Source of the DNA: Dyadobacter sp. CY312
GTDB taxonomy: Bacteria > Bacteroidota > Bacteroidia > Cytophagales > Spirosomataceae
Direction: 5' to 3'
DNA: 64,000 bases
Assembly (NCBI RefSeq): GCF_021390535.1
Contig: NZ_JAJUXG010000015.1
Coordinates: forward strand, 1 to 64,000
The translations under genes and the position numbers were made by a program. Every line of letters begins with the position of its first letter. The first letter of the stretch is position 1. Below are positions 8,412 through 17,273 of the stretch, in pieces. The notes under the pieces were generated by a model that was given only the letters and a program-made list of their open reading frames with translations, was not told where the DNA came from and ran no database searches.

Positions 8412-9767
8412 CTATTTCGTCTCCTCAACTACCCCCAAGTAATTGAAAGGAGTTAGCGCTCTCAATTCTTCACGAATTTGCTCGGAAACCTCCAGAGTCT
8501 CCACAAATCTGGAAATGGAATCGTGGGTGATTTTTTCGTTGGTACGAGTGAGTTCTTTCAGCGCTTCGTATGGTTTTGGATAACCTTCACGACGAAGTAT
8601 AGTCTGGATTGCCTCTGAAATCACAGCCCAGTTGTCTTCAAGCTCTGCTTTCAGAATTTCGCCATTCAGCTCCACTTTCCCTAAACCTTTAATTAAAGAG
8701 TTAAGAGCAATACACTGGTGCGCAATCGGCACACCTATATTACGCAGTACAGTAGAATCCGTTAAGTCACGCTGCATTCTTGAGATAGGAAGTTTTGCAG
8801 CAAAGTGCTCAAACAAAGCAGATGCCAGTCCAAGATTTCCTTCCGAGTTTTCAAAATCGATCGGATTCACCTTATGCGGCATTGCAGATGAGCCAACTTC
8901 GCCAGCCTTAATTTTCTGTTTGAAATATCCCATGGAAATGTAGGTCCACATATCCCGGTTCAAATCGGTAAGAATCGTATTTAATCTTTTCAGACAGTCA
9001 AACGTTGCCGCAAGGTTGTCATAATGTTCAATTTGGGTTGTATGCCTGCTTCTTTTCAGTCCGAGCCCTTCCACAAAATGATTCCCGAATGCCATCCAGT
9101 CCTGCTTTGGATAGGCTACATGGTGCGCATTGAAGTTACCTGTTGCACCTCCGAATTTCGCCGAATTTGGAATTTTGTCTAACATCTCTAACTGGCGTTC
9201 AAGACGTTCCACAAATACCAAAAACTCTTTCCCTACACGTGTAGGAGACGCAGGCTGCCCGTGCGTGAAAGCAAGCATAGGTACATTTTTCCACTCAATC
9301 GACATTCTTTTTAGCACAAAAAGAACCTGACGGAATAATGGCTTCACCTGACGTTCCATCGCATCTTTCAATGACAATGGAATCGCTGTGTTATTTATAT
9401 CCTGAGAAGTTAATCCAAAGTGGATAAACTCCTGAAAAGATTCTATTTCCAGTTTCTCAAACTGTTCCTTGATAAAATATTCAACAGCCTTCACATCATG
9501 ATTGGTCGTCTTTTCGATGTCTTTTATATGCAGTGCATCCTGTTCTGAAAAATCTTCATATATCTTACGCAGGGAAGCATATTTTTTCTTATCGAACTCG
9601 GCTAGCTGAGGGAGAGGAATTTCACATAACGCGATAAAATATTCGATTTCAACATACACGCGGTAGTAAATAAGTGCGTATTCCGAAAAGTAGGCCGAAA
9701 GCTCAGAGACTTGTTTGTAGTAACGGCCGTCTACCGGTGAAATAGCCGTAAGTTGGTTTAATGACAT
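8412..9767 (-). CDS. purB: Adenylosuccinate lyase
   Basis: A 451-residue fumarase/aspartase superfamily enzyme. It cleaves adenylosuccinate to AMP and SAICAR to AICAR, each with release of fumarate, in purine synthesis. The family signature GSSAMPHKVNPIDFENSEGN is present at about residues 290-309, and the N-terminal LTAISPVDGRYYKQ is typical of the E. coli-like branch. The start at 9767 (MSLNQLTAIS) is preferred over an upstream in-frame ATG that would add ten residues, because homologues begin there and a -7 promoter element lies only about 30 bases upstream. It is monocistronic. Confidence 0.96.
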   Translation of the reverse strand: MSLNQLTAISPVDGRYYKQVSELSAYFSEYALIYYRVYVEIEYFIALCEIPLPQLAEFDKKKYASLRKIYEDFSEQDALHIKDIEKTTNHDVKAVEYFIKEQFEKLEIESFQEFIHFGLTSQDINNTAIPLSLKDAMERQVKPLFRQVLFVLKRMSIEWKNVPMLAFTHGQPASPTRVGKEFLVFVERLERQLEMLDKIPNSAKFGGATGNFNAHHVAYPKQDWMAFGNHFVEGLGLKRSRHTTQIEHYDNLAATFDCLKRLNTILTDLNRDMWTYISMGYFKQKIKAGEVGSSAMPHKVNPIDFENSEGNLGLASALFEHFAAKLPISRMQRDLTDSTVLRNIGVPIAHQCIALNSLIKGLGKVELNGEILKAELEDNWAVISEAIQTILRREGYPKPYEALKELTRTNEKITHDSISRFVETLEVSEQIREELRALTPFNYLGVVEETK

Positions 9768-9798
9768 GATTTTCAATACAGAAGAATAGATTATCACA

Positions 9799-9806
9799 CA
9801 AAGTTA
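9799..9806 (-). promoter_or_regulatory. Bacteroidota -7 element for purB
   Basis: TAACTTTG on the minus strand matches TAnnTTTG exactly and lies 32 bases upstream of the chosen ATG. No well-spaced -33 TTG was found. Confidence 0.5.
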
Positions 9807-9925
9807 GCAGAAATCGGCGTCCAAAACTGGTAAATCCAACATGAAATATTCTTTTTGGTATTCATGAAAGATATTTTAAAACAATTCGCATATTCGCCTG
9901 TCAAATCTGAACTGTTATCACCAAC

Positions 9926-10666
9926 ATGCATCAATCGCCATTTCTCGGAGAGTTAATCGGAACTATGACCCTTATTTTATTAGGCAATGGTGTTGTAGCC
10001 AATGTAGTTCTTAAACAAACCAAAGGCGAAAGTGCCGGCTGGATCGTGATTACCGCTGGATGGGCTTTTGCCGTCATGTTAGGTGTGTTTACTGCCAATG
10101 CATTTGGAAGTGCGGCTGCACATATTAATCCCGCTGTTACCATTGGCTTCGCCGTATTACGGAACGATTTTAGCATGGTACCCACCTACCTCCTAGCCCA
10201 ACTGATTGGGGCCTTTCTGGGAGCAGTTCTCGTTTGGCTGAATTATTATCCCCATTGGAAAGCAACGGAAGATCCTGGATCAAAACTTGCATGTTTTGCA
10301 ACAGGCCCCGCAATAAGGTCATCCGGACCCAATTTTTTGAGCGAATTTATTGCAACAATCGTACTTATTGTTGGAGTTGTTGCAATTGGGTACGCCGGAA
10401 CCTCAGATCCTGATAAAGGTGGAATCCCTTCCGGTATAGCACCCTATCTGGTTGGTATGTTGGTGTGGAGTATCGGACTTTCATTAGGCGGAACGACAGG
10501 CTACGCTATCAATCCGGTCAGGGATCTGGGACCGAGACTGGCATATTCTATTTTGCCTATTCCAAACAAAGGGTCGTCCGATTGGGGATATGGATGGATT
10601 CCCGTGGTAGCACCAATTGTTGGCGCGATTGTGGGCGGATTGGTTTTGAGGGCATTTTCTTTTTGA
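9926..10666 (+). CDS. glpF: MIP family channel, glycerol facilitator type
   Basis: A 246-residue membrane channel of the aquaporin family with six hydrophobic segments in two repeats. The first NPA box is intact (HINPAVT, residues 68-70). The second reads NPVRDLGPR (196-200), with Val replacing Ala; the Asp after Arg is the mark of glycerol facilitators rather than water-specific aquaporins. It would allow passive uptake of glycerol or similar small polyols across the inner membrane. No glycerol kinase or glpD lies nearby, so the link to glycerol use is by family only. It is followed by a strong hairpin. Confidence 0.85.
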   Translation: MHQSPFLGELIGTMTLILLGNGVVANVVLKQTKGESAGWIVITAGWAFAVMLGVFTANAFGSAAAHINPAVTIGFAVLRNDFSMVPTYLLAQLIGAFLGAVLVWLNYYPHWKATEDPGSKLACFATGPAIRSSGPNFLSEFIATIVLIVGVVAIGYAGTSDPDKGGIPSGIAPYLVGMLVWSIGLSLGGTTGYAINPVRDLGPRLAYSILPIPNKGSSDWGYGWIPVVAPIVGAIVGGLVLRAFSF

Positions 10667-10692
10667 AAAACTAAAATACATTCATTGCACTG

Positions 10693-10737
10693 CTCCGAAT
10701 TTTTTGCATTAAATCTGTGCAAAAATTCGGAGTTTTT
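10693..10737 (+). terminator. Terminator after glpF
   Basis: CTCCGAATTTTTTGCA (10693-10708) pairs with TGCAAAAATTCGGAG (10718-10732), with one bulge, followed by TTTTT. It lies between convergent genes and can act in both directions. Confidence 0.85.
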
Positions 10738-10761
10738 GCATTAAAAAAATGCATTTTCCTC

Positions 10762-12960
10762 TCAATTCACAAAAACCTCATCCACAAAAACCCAAGCCTT
10801 TTCTCCTTTTCCGGGATGCCAGGCAGGTAATTTTGCCAATGGTTTTGCAATGATTTTGATGCAGCTTAATTCCTGAGATTCGAAATCTGCTTCAAAAACC
10901 ATGTTATCCACATTTGGGGTTTCTTTTACAGGCAATTCGGGAGTGAGTACTTTTAATAGTTTTAAATTTTTCTCATCTTTTCCACCCCAAATTTCAATTC
11001 TCGTCGGAGGGAAAATGTAGCCGCCTACATTCCTGAGCATACTCAGTGTCACATTTTGCGCCTTTACAGAATTTGTGAAAAATAAATAGGATTCAAATGG
11101 CTGATCTCTGTATCCCAGCCATTTTCCACTGGAAGGAGTGTTGTCACTCTTTACTCCATCTGCAATCGTAATGTCCTTTTGCGCAGGATATTTAACATCA
11201 GGTTGCGTGATTAGCCGCACGCTGTCAATATGAAATGCGGATTTAAAAAAGTATTTATCCACACCTTTGCTTCCATACCAGCCATTCTTAAATGCTCTTG
11301 CTTTGATCTTCGTATTTTTCGCGATGTCAATCGGCTTCTTATAGACTAGCGACGTGGTGCTATCCGGTTCTCTGCCGTCCAGCGTATATCGGATCGTCGT
11401 GCCGGGAATCTGATGTTTCAATGTGATTTTGGTGCCGCCGGAAATAATCTGATTTTCGTTTTCAATAATGGGTGGATTCAGGGCGAGAACAACGGTGTCA
11501 CTCCGGTAACCTGTCTCGAAACTGATTTTCTTTTCCTTTCTCAATAACGCCAGTTCTTCGGTCGAAATTCCTGTGCTCCAGACATACACTTTTTTCAGCG
11601 ACGGTGTTTGTTCCAAAACTTTCACCTGCGCCAGTTTGACGGAAGTCCCGCTTAACGACAACTCTCTCAACTTGGTCAGCTTTTTCAATTCTCCTAATGT
11701 AGTACCCTGAACATCAGTAAAATTCAATATCAGTTTTCGTAATTCAGGAAATTGAGCAATTGCTTTTATATCCTCATCTTTCACCGGCATTTTGCTCAAA
11801 TCCATTGAAACGATCTGTTCTTTTAAAGGCAACAGTGCCGAAATATCTTCTGCTTTAAAATTGGCCCGATTGTAAAAGTTCACAAACAGCGCCGGAGATT
11901 CTGCGGATAGCGATTTAATCAGTCTGTAATTCGTGTTCAATTCCTTTACCTTATCGGCATTCGCAGCACTGAAATCATATTCTTCTTCCGTTCTTCCTCC
12001 TCCAAGTATATTCTCCGCATACGCATAAACCGCACTTTGAGGAGACAGCGAACTCACCATCTGATCGAAGCGGGAACCGTCTTTGACCCAAGCCGCTATT
12101 AAGACAATCTCTTCGTCAGTTAACTGCACTTTTCCTCTTGGCGGCATGTGCTTTTTATCATCAAGAGGCAAATGAACGCGGTTTAAAAGTAATCCAAGAT
12201 CCGCTTTCGTCGTATCCCAAAGTATCCCGTTTTTGCCTCCTTTTGCCAACAACTCCTTCGTTTGCATTTGGAGGTTTCCCTTCGATTTCTCAGCATTATG
12301 GCATGAATAGCATTTTTGCTGAAGAACAGGTTGTACCAAATCGTCGTATACCTTGGCGTCCTCAATGGCGACTTTCTTTTCTGTTTCATTGGAAACGGGT
12401 ATTGGAGAAATCAGGAAATCTTCTCCATGGGTTAGATTTCCTCCCAAATGCCCTCCAACGATCAGGAGAAATAAAAAGGCGGCGGCAAGAATCTTCGCAG
12501 GGATTTTCCAAATGGGCAAATAGTGGCGAAAGCTATACCAGACAATACCACCTATGGAAATAGCAATTCCCATCCATTTGTGCCAAAACAGCGCATTGTC
12601 TTCATAACCTTCTTCCTGCGACAAAATGAAACCGGAAAATGCAGCGATTACAGCTGTGAAAATTCCGATAAGAAACAGCGTGTCGGCCAGATTCTCATGC
12701 CAACGTGTGGAATCCTTTTTCTCAACAATTAAAGTCCAAAACGCATACAGCATCAACACAACCAAAGGGAAATGTAAAACCAGCGGATGCATTCGCCCAA
12801 CTGCCTGCATCCAATACGGTACGGCAAAACTGTTCTCGAAAATGAGGATAAATATGAGTAATCCGTTGAGAAAAAAGGTAACGTTGTATACCCAACCAGC
12901 CCAGGCTGGCTCTTTCGGATTCGGTAAATGTTGATGCGTGGGTTTAGAAACTGATTCCAT
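10762..12960 (-). CDS. Membrane c-type cytochrome with DUF2231, LRR and chitobiase-C-like domains
   Basis: A 732-residue multidomain membrane protein. Residues of about 25-175 hold five hydrophobic helices of the DUF2231 type, with conserved His in MHPLVLHFP, HKW and GGHLGG. A planctomycete-type cytochrome c domain follows, with heme site Cys217-x-x-Cys220-His221 (CYSCH) and a likely axial Met272 (HMPPRGK). About 380-490 is a leucine-rich-repeat-like stretch, about 505-565 is a chitobiase/hexosaminidase C-terminal-like module (IRYTLDGREP), and the rest resembles a carbohydrate-binding beta-sandwich. It is last in a three-gene operon; its ATG directly follows the TAA of the DUF1501 gene. It probably carries electrons from the periplasmic partners. 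The substrate is unknown. Confidence 0.75.
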   Translation of the reverse strand: MESVSKPTHQHLPNPKEPAWAGWVYNVTFFLNGLLIFILIFENSFAVPYWMQAVGRMHPLVLHFPLVVLMLYAFWTLIVEKKDSTRWHENLADTLFLIGIFTAVIAAFSGFILSQEEGYEDNALFWHKWMGIAISIGGIVWYSFRHYLPIWKIPAKILAAAFLFLLIVGGHLGGNLTHGEDFLISPIPVSNETEKKVAIEDAKVYDDLVQPVLQQKCYSCHNAEKSKGNLQMQTKELLAKGGKNGILWDTTKADLGLLLNRVHLPLDDKKHMPPRGKVQLTDEEIVLIAAWVKDGSRFDQMVSSLSPQSAVYAYAENILGGGRTEEEYDFSAANADKVKELNTNYRLIKSLSAESPALFVNFYNRANFKAEDISALLPLKEQIVSMDLSKMPVKDEDIKAIAQFPELRKLILNFTDVQGTTLGELKKLTKLRELSLSGTSVKLAQVKVLEQTPSLKKVYVWSTGISTEELALLRKEKKISFETGYRSDTVVLALNPPIIENENQIISGGTKITLKHQIPGTTIRYTLDGREPDSTTSLVYKKPIDIAKNTKIKARAFKNGWYGSKGVDKYFFKSAFHIDSVRLITQPDVKYPAQKDITIADGVKSDNTPSSGKWLGYRDQPFESYLFFTNSVKAQNVTLSMLRNVGGYIFPPTRIEIWGGKDEKNLKLLKVLTPELPVKETPNVDNMVFEADFESQELSCIKIIAKPLAKLPAWHPGKGEKAWVFVDEVFVN

Positions 12961-14418
12961 TTAAGCAATAATACCTTTTACCAGCTTGCCAGCTACGTCC
13001 GTAAGCCGGTAACGTCGACCTTGATTTTTGAAAACCAGTTTCTCATGATCAAGCCCTAATTGATTCAGAATCGTTGCATGAAAATCGTGAACGTGAACAG
13101 GATCTTTCACAATGTTATAGCCGAATTCGTCGGTCTCGCCGTATACAATTCCGGGCTTAATTCCACCACCTGCCATCCAAACCGTAAATGCTCTCGGATG
13201 GTGGTCACGGCCATAATTATCCTTTGTCAACGCTCCCTGGCAATAGTTTGTCCGACCAAATTCTCCACCCCAGATCACAAGCGTTTCATCCAATAATCCG
13301 CGCTGTTTCAGATCGGTAATTAATGCTGCCGATGCCTGATCTACATCCATACATTGACCTTTTATTTCATTAGGCAAACCACCATGACTATCCCAACCCT
13401 GATGATAAAGCTGGATAAAGCGGACGCCTTGCTCGGATAACTTTCTTGCCAAAAGACAATTCGCTGCATACGTACCCGGAACCAAACATTCCGGCCCATA
13501 CATTTTCACGATAGATTCAGGCTCTTTGCTCATATCCGTGATTTCGGGAACAGCTGTTTGCATTCGGAAAGCCATTTCATACTGCTGCACTTTGGCCGTA
13601 ATTTCCGGATCGCCAAAGTCCTCATAGGTGCCCTGATTAAGTTCAGAAAGCTTATCCAGCATTTTACGACGCTGCGTGCGATCCATTCCTTCGGGATCGT
13701 TCAGATACAGAACCGGATTTTCACCACTACTAAACTGCACACCCTGATGAACCGAATCCAGAAAACCGTTTGTCCACAATTTGGAATAAACCCCTTGCCC
13801 ATTTCCCTTTCCTCTCGACAACAAAACACAAAATCCGGGCAAATTCTGATTCTCACTTCCCAAACCATAACTCAGCCACGCACCCATACTTGGCCGGTTT
13901 CCAACCTGTGCGCCTGTTTGGAAAAACGTTAGTGCCGGATCGTGGTTAATGGCTTCGGTATTTAACGTTTTTATGATGCAAAGATCATCGACAATGCCCG
14001 CCATGTATGGCAGCAATTCGCTCATCCATGCACCTGATTTGCCGTATTGTTTGAAATTAAAAATCGAACCTGCCAGCGGAAATTTGGCCTGATCGGCTGT
14101 CATACCAGTCAGTCGCTGTCCACCACGAATTGATTCCGGCAAATCTTCACCATGCATTTTGTTCAACATCGGTTTGTAATCGAACAAATCGAGCTGTGAA
14201 GGCGCGCCATTTTGGAAAAGGTAAATAACGCGTTTGGCTTTTGGTGCAAAATGCGGCAAACCAGCCATGAGATCATTCATATCGCTATCGCCATTCCCTT
14301 TGAAAATATCGGGAATCAGCAACGAACCAAGAGCAGCACTTCCAAGGCCCAGGCTAAGCTTGGACAGAAAGTGTCGTCTGGTGGTATTCATTCCAAAATC
14401 AAAAACCTGTTTTTCCAT
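12961..14418 (-). CDS. DUF1501 family protein, Tat-exported
   Basis: A 485-residue DUF1501 protein, related to the alkaline phosphatase/sulfatase fold. It starts with a twin-arginine signal (TTRRHFLSKLSLGLGSAALGS), so it should be exported folded. Motifs typical of the family include FQNGAPSQLDLFDYKP, YHQGWDSHGG and IWGGEFGRTNY followed by GRDHHPRAFTVWMAGGG; the His and Asp residues suggest a metal site. DUF1501 genes are regularly paired with DUF1549/DUF1553 cytochrome proteins in planctomycetes and Bacteroidota, as here. The biochemical role is not established. It sits between that partner and the cytochrome/LRR gene, with no gap to the latter. Confidence 0.85.
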   Translation of the reverse strand: MEKQVFDFGMNTTRRHFLSKLSLGLGSAALGSLLIPDIFKGNGDSDMNDLMAGLPHFAPKAKRVIYLFQNGAPSQLDLFDYKPMLNKMHGEDLPESIRGGQRLTGMTADQAKFPLAGSIFNFKQYGKSGAWMSELLPYMAGIVDDLCIIKTLNTEAINHDPALTFFQTGAQVGNRPSMGAWLSYGLGSENQNLPGFCVLLSRGKGNGQGVYSKLWTNGFLDSVHQGVQFSSGENPVLYLNDPEGMDRTQRRKMLDKLSELNQGTYEDFGDPEITAKVQQYEMAFRMQTAVPEITDMSKEPESIVKMYGPECLVPGTYAANCLLARKLSEQGVRFIQLYHQGWDSHGGLPNEIKGQCMDVDQASAALITDLKQRGLLDETLVIWGGEFGRTNYCQGALTKDNYGRDHHPRAFTVWMAGGGIKPGIVYGETDEFGYNIVKDPVHVHDFHATILNQLGLDHEKLVFKNQGRRYRLTDVAGKLVKGIIA

Positions 14419-14494
14419 GAGTGGTAGCTTTTAGCTCCTGGCTTTGAGCTGTTAGCTTTGTTTCGTTTTCAAATGATATTTCTACTATTTCTTA

Positions 14495-14676
14495 GCCGCG
14501 GTTTGTGTCCTTCTGCCGCGGTTTGTGTCTTCACAACAGCTTTTTGCACGATGCCCAATTCATTTGTGGGGACACAAACGAAGGCAAACCCTTTTCCGCC
14601 GCTGTTTGTGTCCTCACAAACAGCTTTTTGCAAGACGCCCGATTCGTTTGTGAGGACACAAACGAAGGCAAAAACA
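14495..14676. repeat. Tandem palindromic repeat between two operon genes
   Basis: Two near-identical units (about 14515-14589 and 14598-14676) plus a short partial copy (14495-14514). Each unit begins GCCGCxGTTTGTGTC, contains CAGCTTTTTGCA, and ends GACACAAACGAAGGCAAA. The second unit has GTTTGTGTCCTCACAAAC at its start and the exact reverse complement about 20 bases later, so each unit can fold into a long hairpin. The flanks carry AGCT-rich sequence. It fills most of the 270-base gap between the PSD1 and DUF1501 genes. It looks like a REP/MITE-type non-coding element. Confidence 0.75.
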
Positions 14677-14688
14677 GCTCATAGCTAA

Positions 14689-17007
14689 TCAGGATTTCGT
14701 GATCGTTTCCTCCATATTATACAGCGTGTTAATTACCCGCATCAGCGCTGCCGCCTGGTTTTCTTTCACATTTTTCTCATGCGGATATTCCCCTACATTC
14801 AATATTTTGAAAGCCTGCTTTTTATCTTTTACAAATACACTTTCCTCTTCGTTGTAATAGTCCGTCAACAGCTTCAATTCTTTATCCGTCGGTTTTCTAC
14901 ACACAATTCTTTGGAAAGATTCTTTGATCTTATCCTCTGTATTTGAAGATTTCAATGAAATTCGTTCAGCCAAAACCCGCGATGCTTCAAGCACCGTTGG
15001 GTCATTCAGCATCACCAGCGCCTGCAACGGCGTGTTGGTTTTCGAGCGTTTTATTTCACAATGATCCCGGTTGCTTGCATCGAAAATGATCATGGATGGC
15101 GGCGGAACGGTCAGTTTAATAAACGTGTACATTCCTCTTCGATAAAGCGCTTCTCCCCGATCCTGCTGATAAGTTCTGAGCGATCCGCGTCCTGATGTCG
15201 CAGCTTCCCAAAGTCCTTTTGGCTGGTAAGGTTTTACGCTTGGTCCGCCAATTTTTGGATTCAATAAGCCACTTGTAGACAACACCATATCACGAACAAA
15301 TTCTGCCGGCAACCTATATCTCGGTCCGCGTGATAAAAGAATATTTTCAGGATCAGCCTTTAATTTTTCATCAGTAATTTTAGCCGATTGCTGGTACGTG
15401 GCAGAAGTAACGATCTGTTTCACAAGTCGTTTTATATCCCAATTGTGGTTCATAAAATCAACGGCAAGCCAGTCGAGCAAGGCAGGATTGGTCGGCAAAT
15501 CTCCCTGCATTCCAAAATCACCGGTACTTTTCACCAGTCCGCGACCAAAGAATTCCTGCCAAACCTGATTTACAAAAACCCTTGCTGTCAAAGGATTCGT
15601 TTTGCTTGTTGTCCATTTTGCCAGTCCAAGCCGGTTTTGTGGAAGTTTTGTTGTGTCAAACTGCATCACAGCGGGTAGTCCTCGTGCTCTCACCACTTTC
15701 CCGGGCGCATCATAAACACCCCGGTTCAAAATATGAGTAGGTCTCAATGTGTCCAGATCTCCCAAAACCGAAACAGTTAATCGATTGGTATCCGGGCGAT
15801 TGATGAAAGACAATAAGGTTTTAACCTCTTCATCTGTAATGGACATCATCGGATTTTTGGCAGGTTTTGACTGAGAAACGTCTCCTTCGTAGCCAACTTC
15901 CTTTGAATTATTGAAAAAGGCAAAAAGACGGTAATAATCCTCCTGAGAAATTGGATCGTACTTATGATCGTGACATTGGGCACATTCAACAGTAAGTCCC
16001 AGTACACCAGTACTGTATGTTTTGGTTTTATCGATATTATATTCAATCCGATACTCTTCCGGAATTACACCGCCTTCTTCGGTGTATTTATGATTTCGGA
16101 AAAATGCCGTTGCCAGAATCTGCTCTTTATTTGCATTTGGAAGCATGTCTCCCGCAATTTGCCAGGTCAGGAACTGATCATACGACATGTTTTTATTGAA
16201 GGCATTGATCAGCCAGTCGCGCCATGGCCATTGCGTTCTTACCTCGTCATCCTGATATCCATAGGAATCCGCATAACGAGCCATATCCAGCCAGTAAACG
16301 GCCATTTTCTCACCGTAGGTTTTTTGTTTGATCAGGTCATCAACTATGTTTTCGTATGCCTTATCACTTTTATCTGCCTCAAATTTATTTTGCAATTCCA
16401 ACGATGGCGGAAGCCCGGTCAAATCCAGTGCAACTCTTTTCAGTAAATGACTTTTATCGGCCTCTTCATTGGGTTGTAGACCAGCGTCTTCTAATTTTTT
16501 CAATACAAAATGGTCAATCTCGTTTTTCATCCATTCCGATTTATCAACTTCCGGAATCGCTGGCAAAACAGGAGCCGTGAAGGCCCAGTGTTTTTCATAT
16601 TTCGCTCCCTGCTCAATCCATTTTTTAACAGTACCGATTTCCGTTTCGCTCAATAAACCCAAATGCGACTCGGGTGTCGGCATTTGATATTCAGGATCAA
16701 TCGATGTAATTCTTTTGTACAATTCCGACTGCTCCGGTTTGCCTGGGAAAATAGCGACACCATGACCGTCTTTCAATTTGGCATAGGCACTTTCTGCAAC
16801 ATCCAGACGGAGACCCGCTTCCCGTTTGTTGGCGTCAGGTCCATGGCAGGCAAAACATTTGTCGGATAAAATGGGCCTTATATCAAAATTGTAACTGACT
16901 ACATCCGGAAGAGAATTCTTCTTTAACGTATTTTTCTGATAGCAGGAACCGAACATGATGCCAACGATCAATAGTGTCAGAGCAGCAAAGAGAATCCGGT
17001 TGTTCAT
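14689..17007 (-). CDS. PSD1-type (PSCyt1-DUF1549-DUF1553) cytochrome lipoprotein
   Basis: A 772-residue protein first in a minus-strand operon. The N-terminus is a lipoprotein-like signal (MFGSC, Cys22). A planctomycete-type cytochrome c domain carries Cys51-x-x-Cys54-His55 (CFACHGP). DUF1549 follows from about 150, with a second heme-type motif Cys342-x-x-Cys345-His346 (CAQCHDHKYDP), and DUF1553 covers about 480-740. It should sit in the periplasm or outer membrane and bind heme c. The family is widespread in polymer-degrading bacteria but its reaction is unknown. Downstream come the DUF1501 and cytochrome/LRR genes. A palindromic repeat separates it from the next gene and may adjust their relative expression. 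Confidence 0.88.
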   Translation of the reverse strand: MNNRILFAALTLLIVGIMFGSCYQKNTLKKNSLPDVVSYNFDIRPILSDKCFACHGPDANKREAGLRLDVAESAYAKLKDGHGVAIFPGKPEQSELYKRITSIDPEYQMPTPESHLGLLSETEIGTVKKWIEQGAKYEKHWAFTAPVLPAIPEVDKSEWMKNEIDHFVLKKLEDAGLQPNEEADKSHLLKRVALDLTGLPPSLELQNKFEADKSDKAYENIVDDLIKQKTYGEKMAVYWLDMARYADSYGYQDDEVRTQWPWRDWLINAFNKNMSYDQFLTWQIAGDMLPNANKEQILATAFFRNHKYTEEGGVIPEEYRIEYNIDKTKTYSTGVLGLTVECAQCHDHKYDPISQEDYYRLFAFFNNSKEVGYEGDVSQSKPAKNPMMSITDEEVKTLLSFINRPDTNRLTVSVLGDLDTLRPTHILNRGVYDAPGKVVRARGLPAVMQFDTTKLPQNRLGLAKWTTSKTNPLTARVFVNQVWQEFFGRGLVKSTGDFGMQGDLPTNPALLDWLAVDFMNHNWDIKRLVKQIVTSATYQQSAKITDEKLKADPENILLSRGPRYRLPAEFVRDMVLSTSGLLNPKIGGPSVKPYQPKGLWEAATSGRGSLRTYQQDRGEALYRRGMYTFIKLTVPPPSMIIFDASNRDHCEIKRSKTNTPLQALVMLNDPTVLEASRVLAERISLKSSNTEDKIKESFQRIVCRKPTDKELKLLTDYYNEEESVFVKDKKQAFKILNVGEYPHEKNVKENQAAALMRVINTLYNMEETITKS

Positions 17008-17273
17008 GAATCAGGATCGCAATAGGTTAAATTTATTCTTGCAATATTTATAAAAACAAATGTCTAAACTATTATCCGTTTACGCTATTATATTTTATAA
17101 AAAATTTTAATAATTACCGAAATCACGTTTAAACTTCCATTTGCATAAGTTGTTCTCACAAGAGAAAGAATAATATACCGTTATTATAACCATTAGCGTA
17201 AAATTTGTTAATTGCCTCAAAAATCTGGCTCTCTGTCCCTATAAAATATTCATTGACCAACAAGAGAAATATA

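Noticed and set aside
12138-12563. 141-residue plus-strand frame inside the cytochrome/LRR gene
   Set aside because: Antisense to the heme and membrane-helix region; no features of its own.
14458-14688. 76-residue plus-strand open frame between the PSD1 and DUF1501 genes
   Set aside because: It is produced by the palindromic repeat units; its protein is internally repeated with no known features and no promoter.
15964-16446. 160-residue plus-strand frame inside the PSD1 gene
   Set aside because: Antisense shadow of the DUF1549 region, which contains conserved heme and domain motifs on the other strand.
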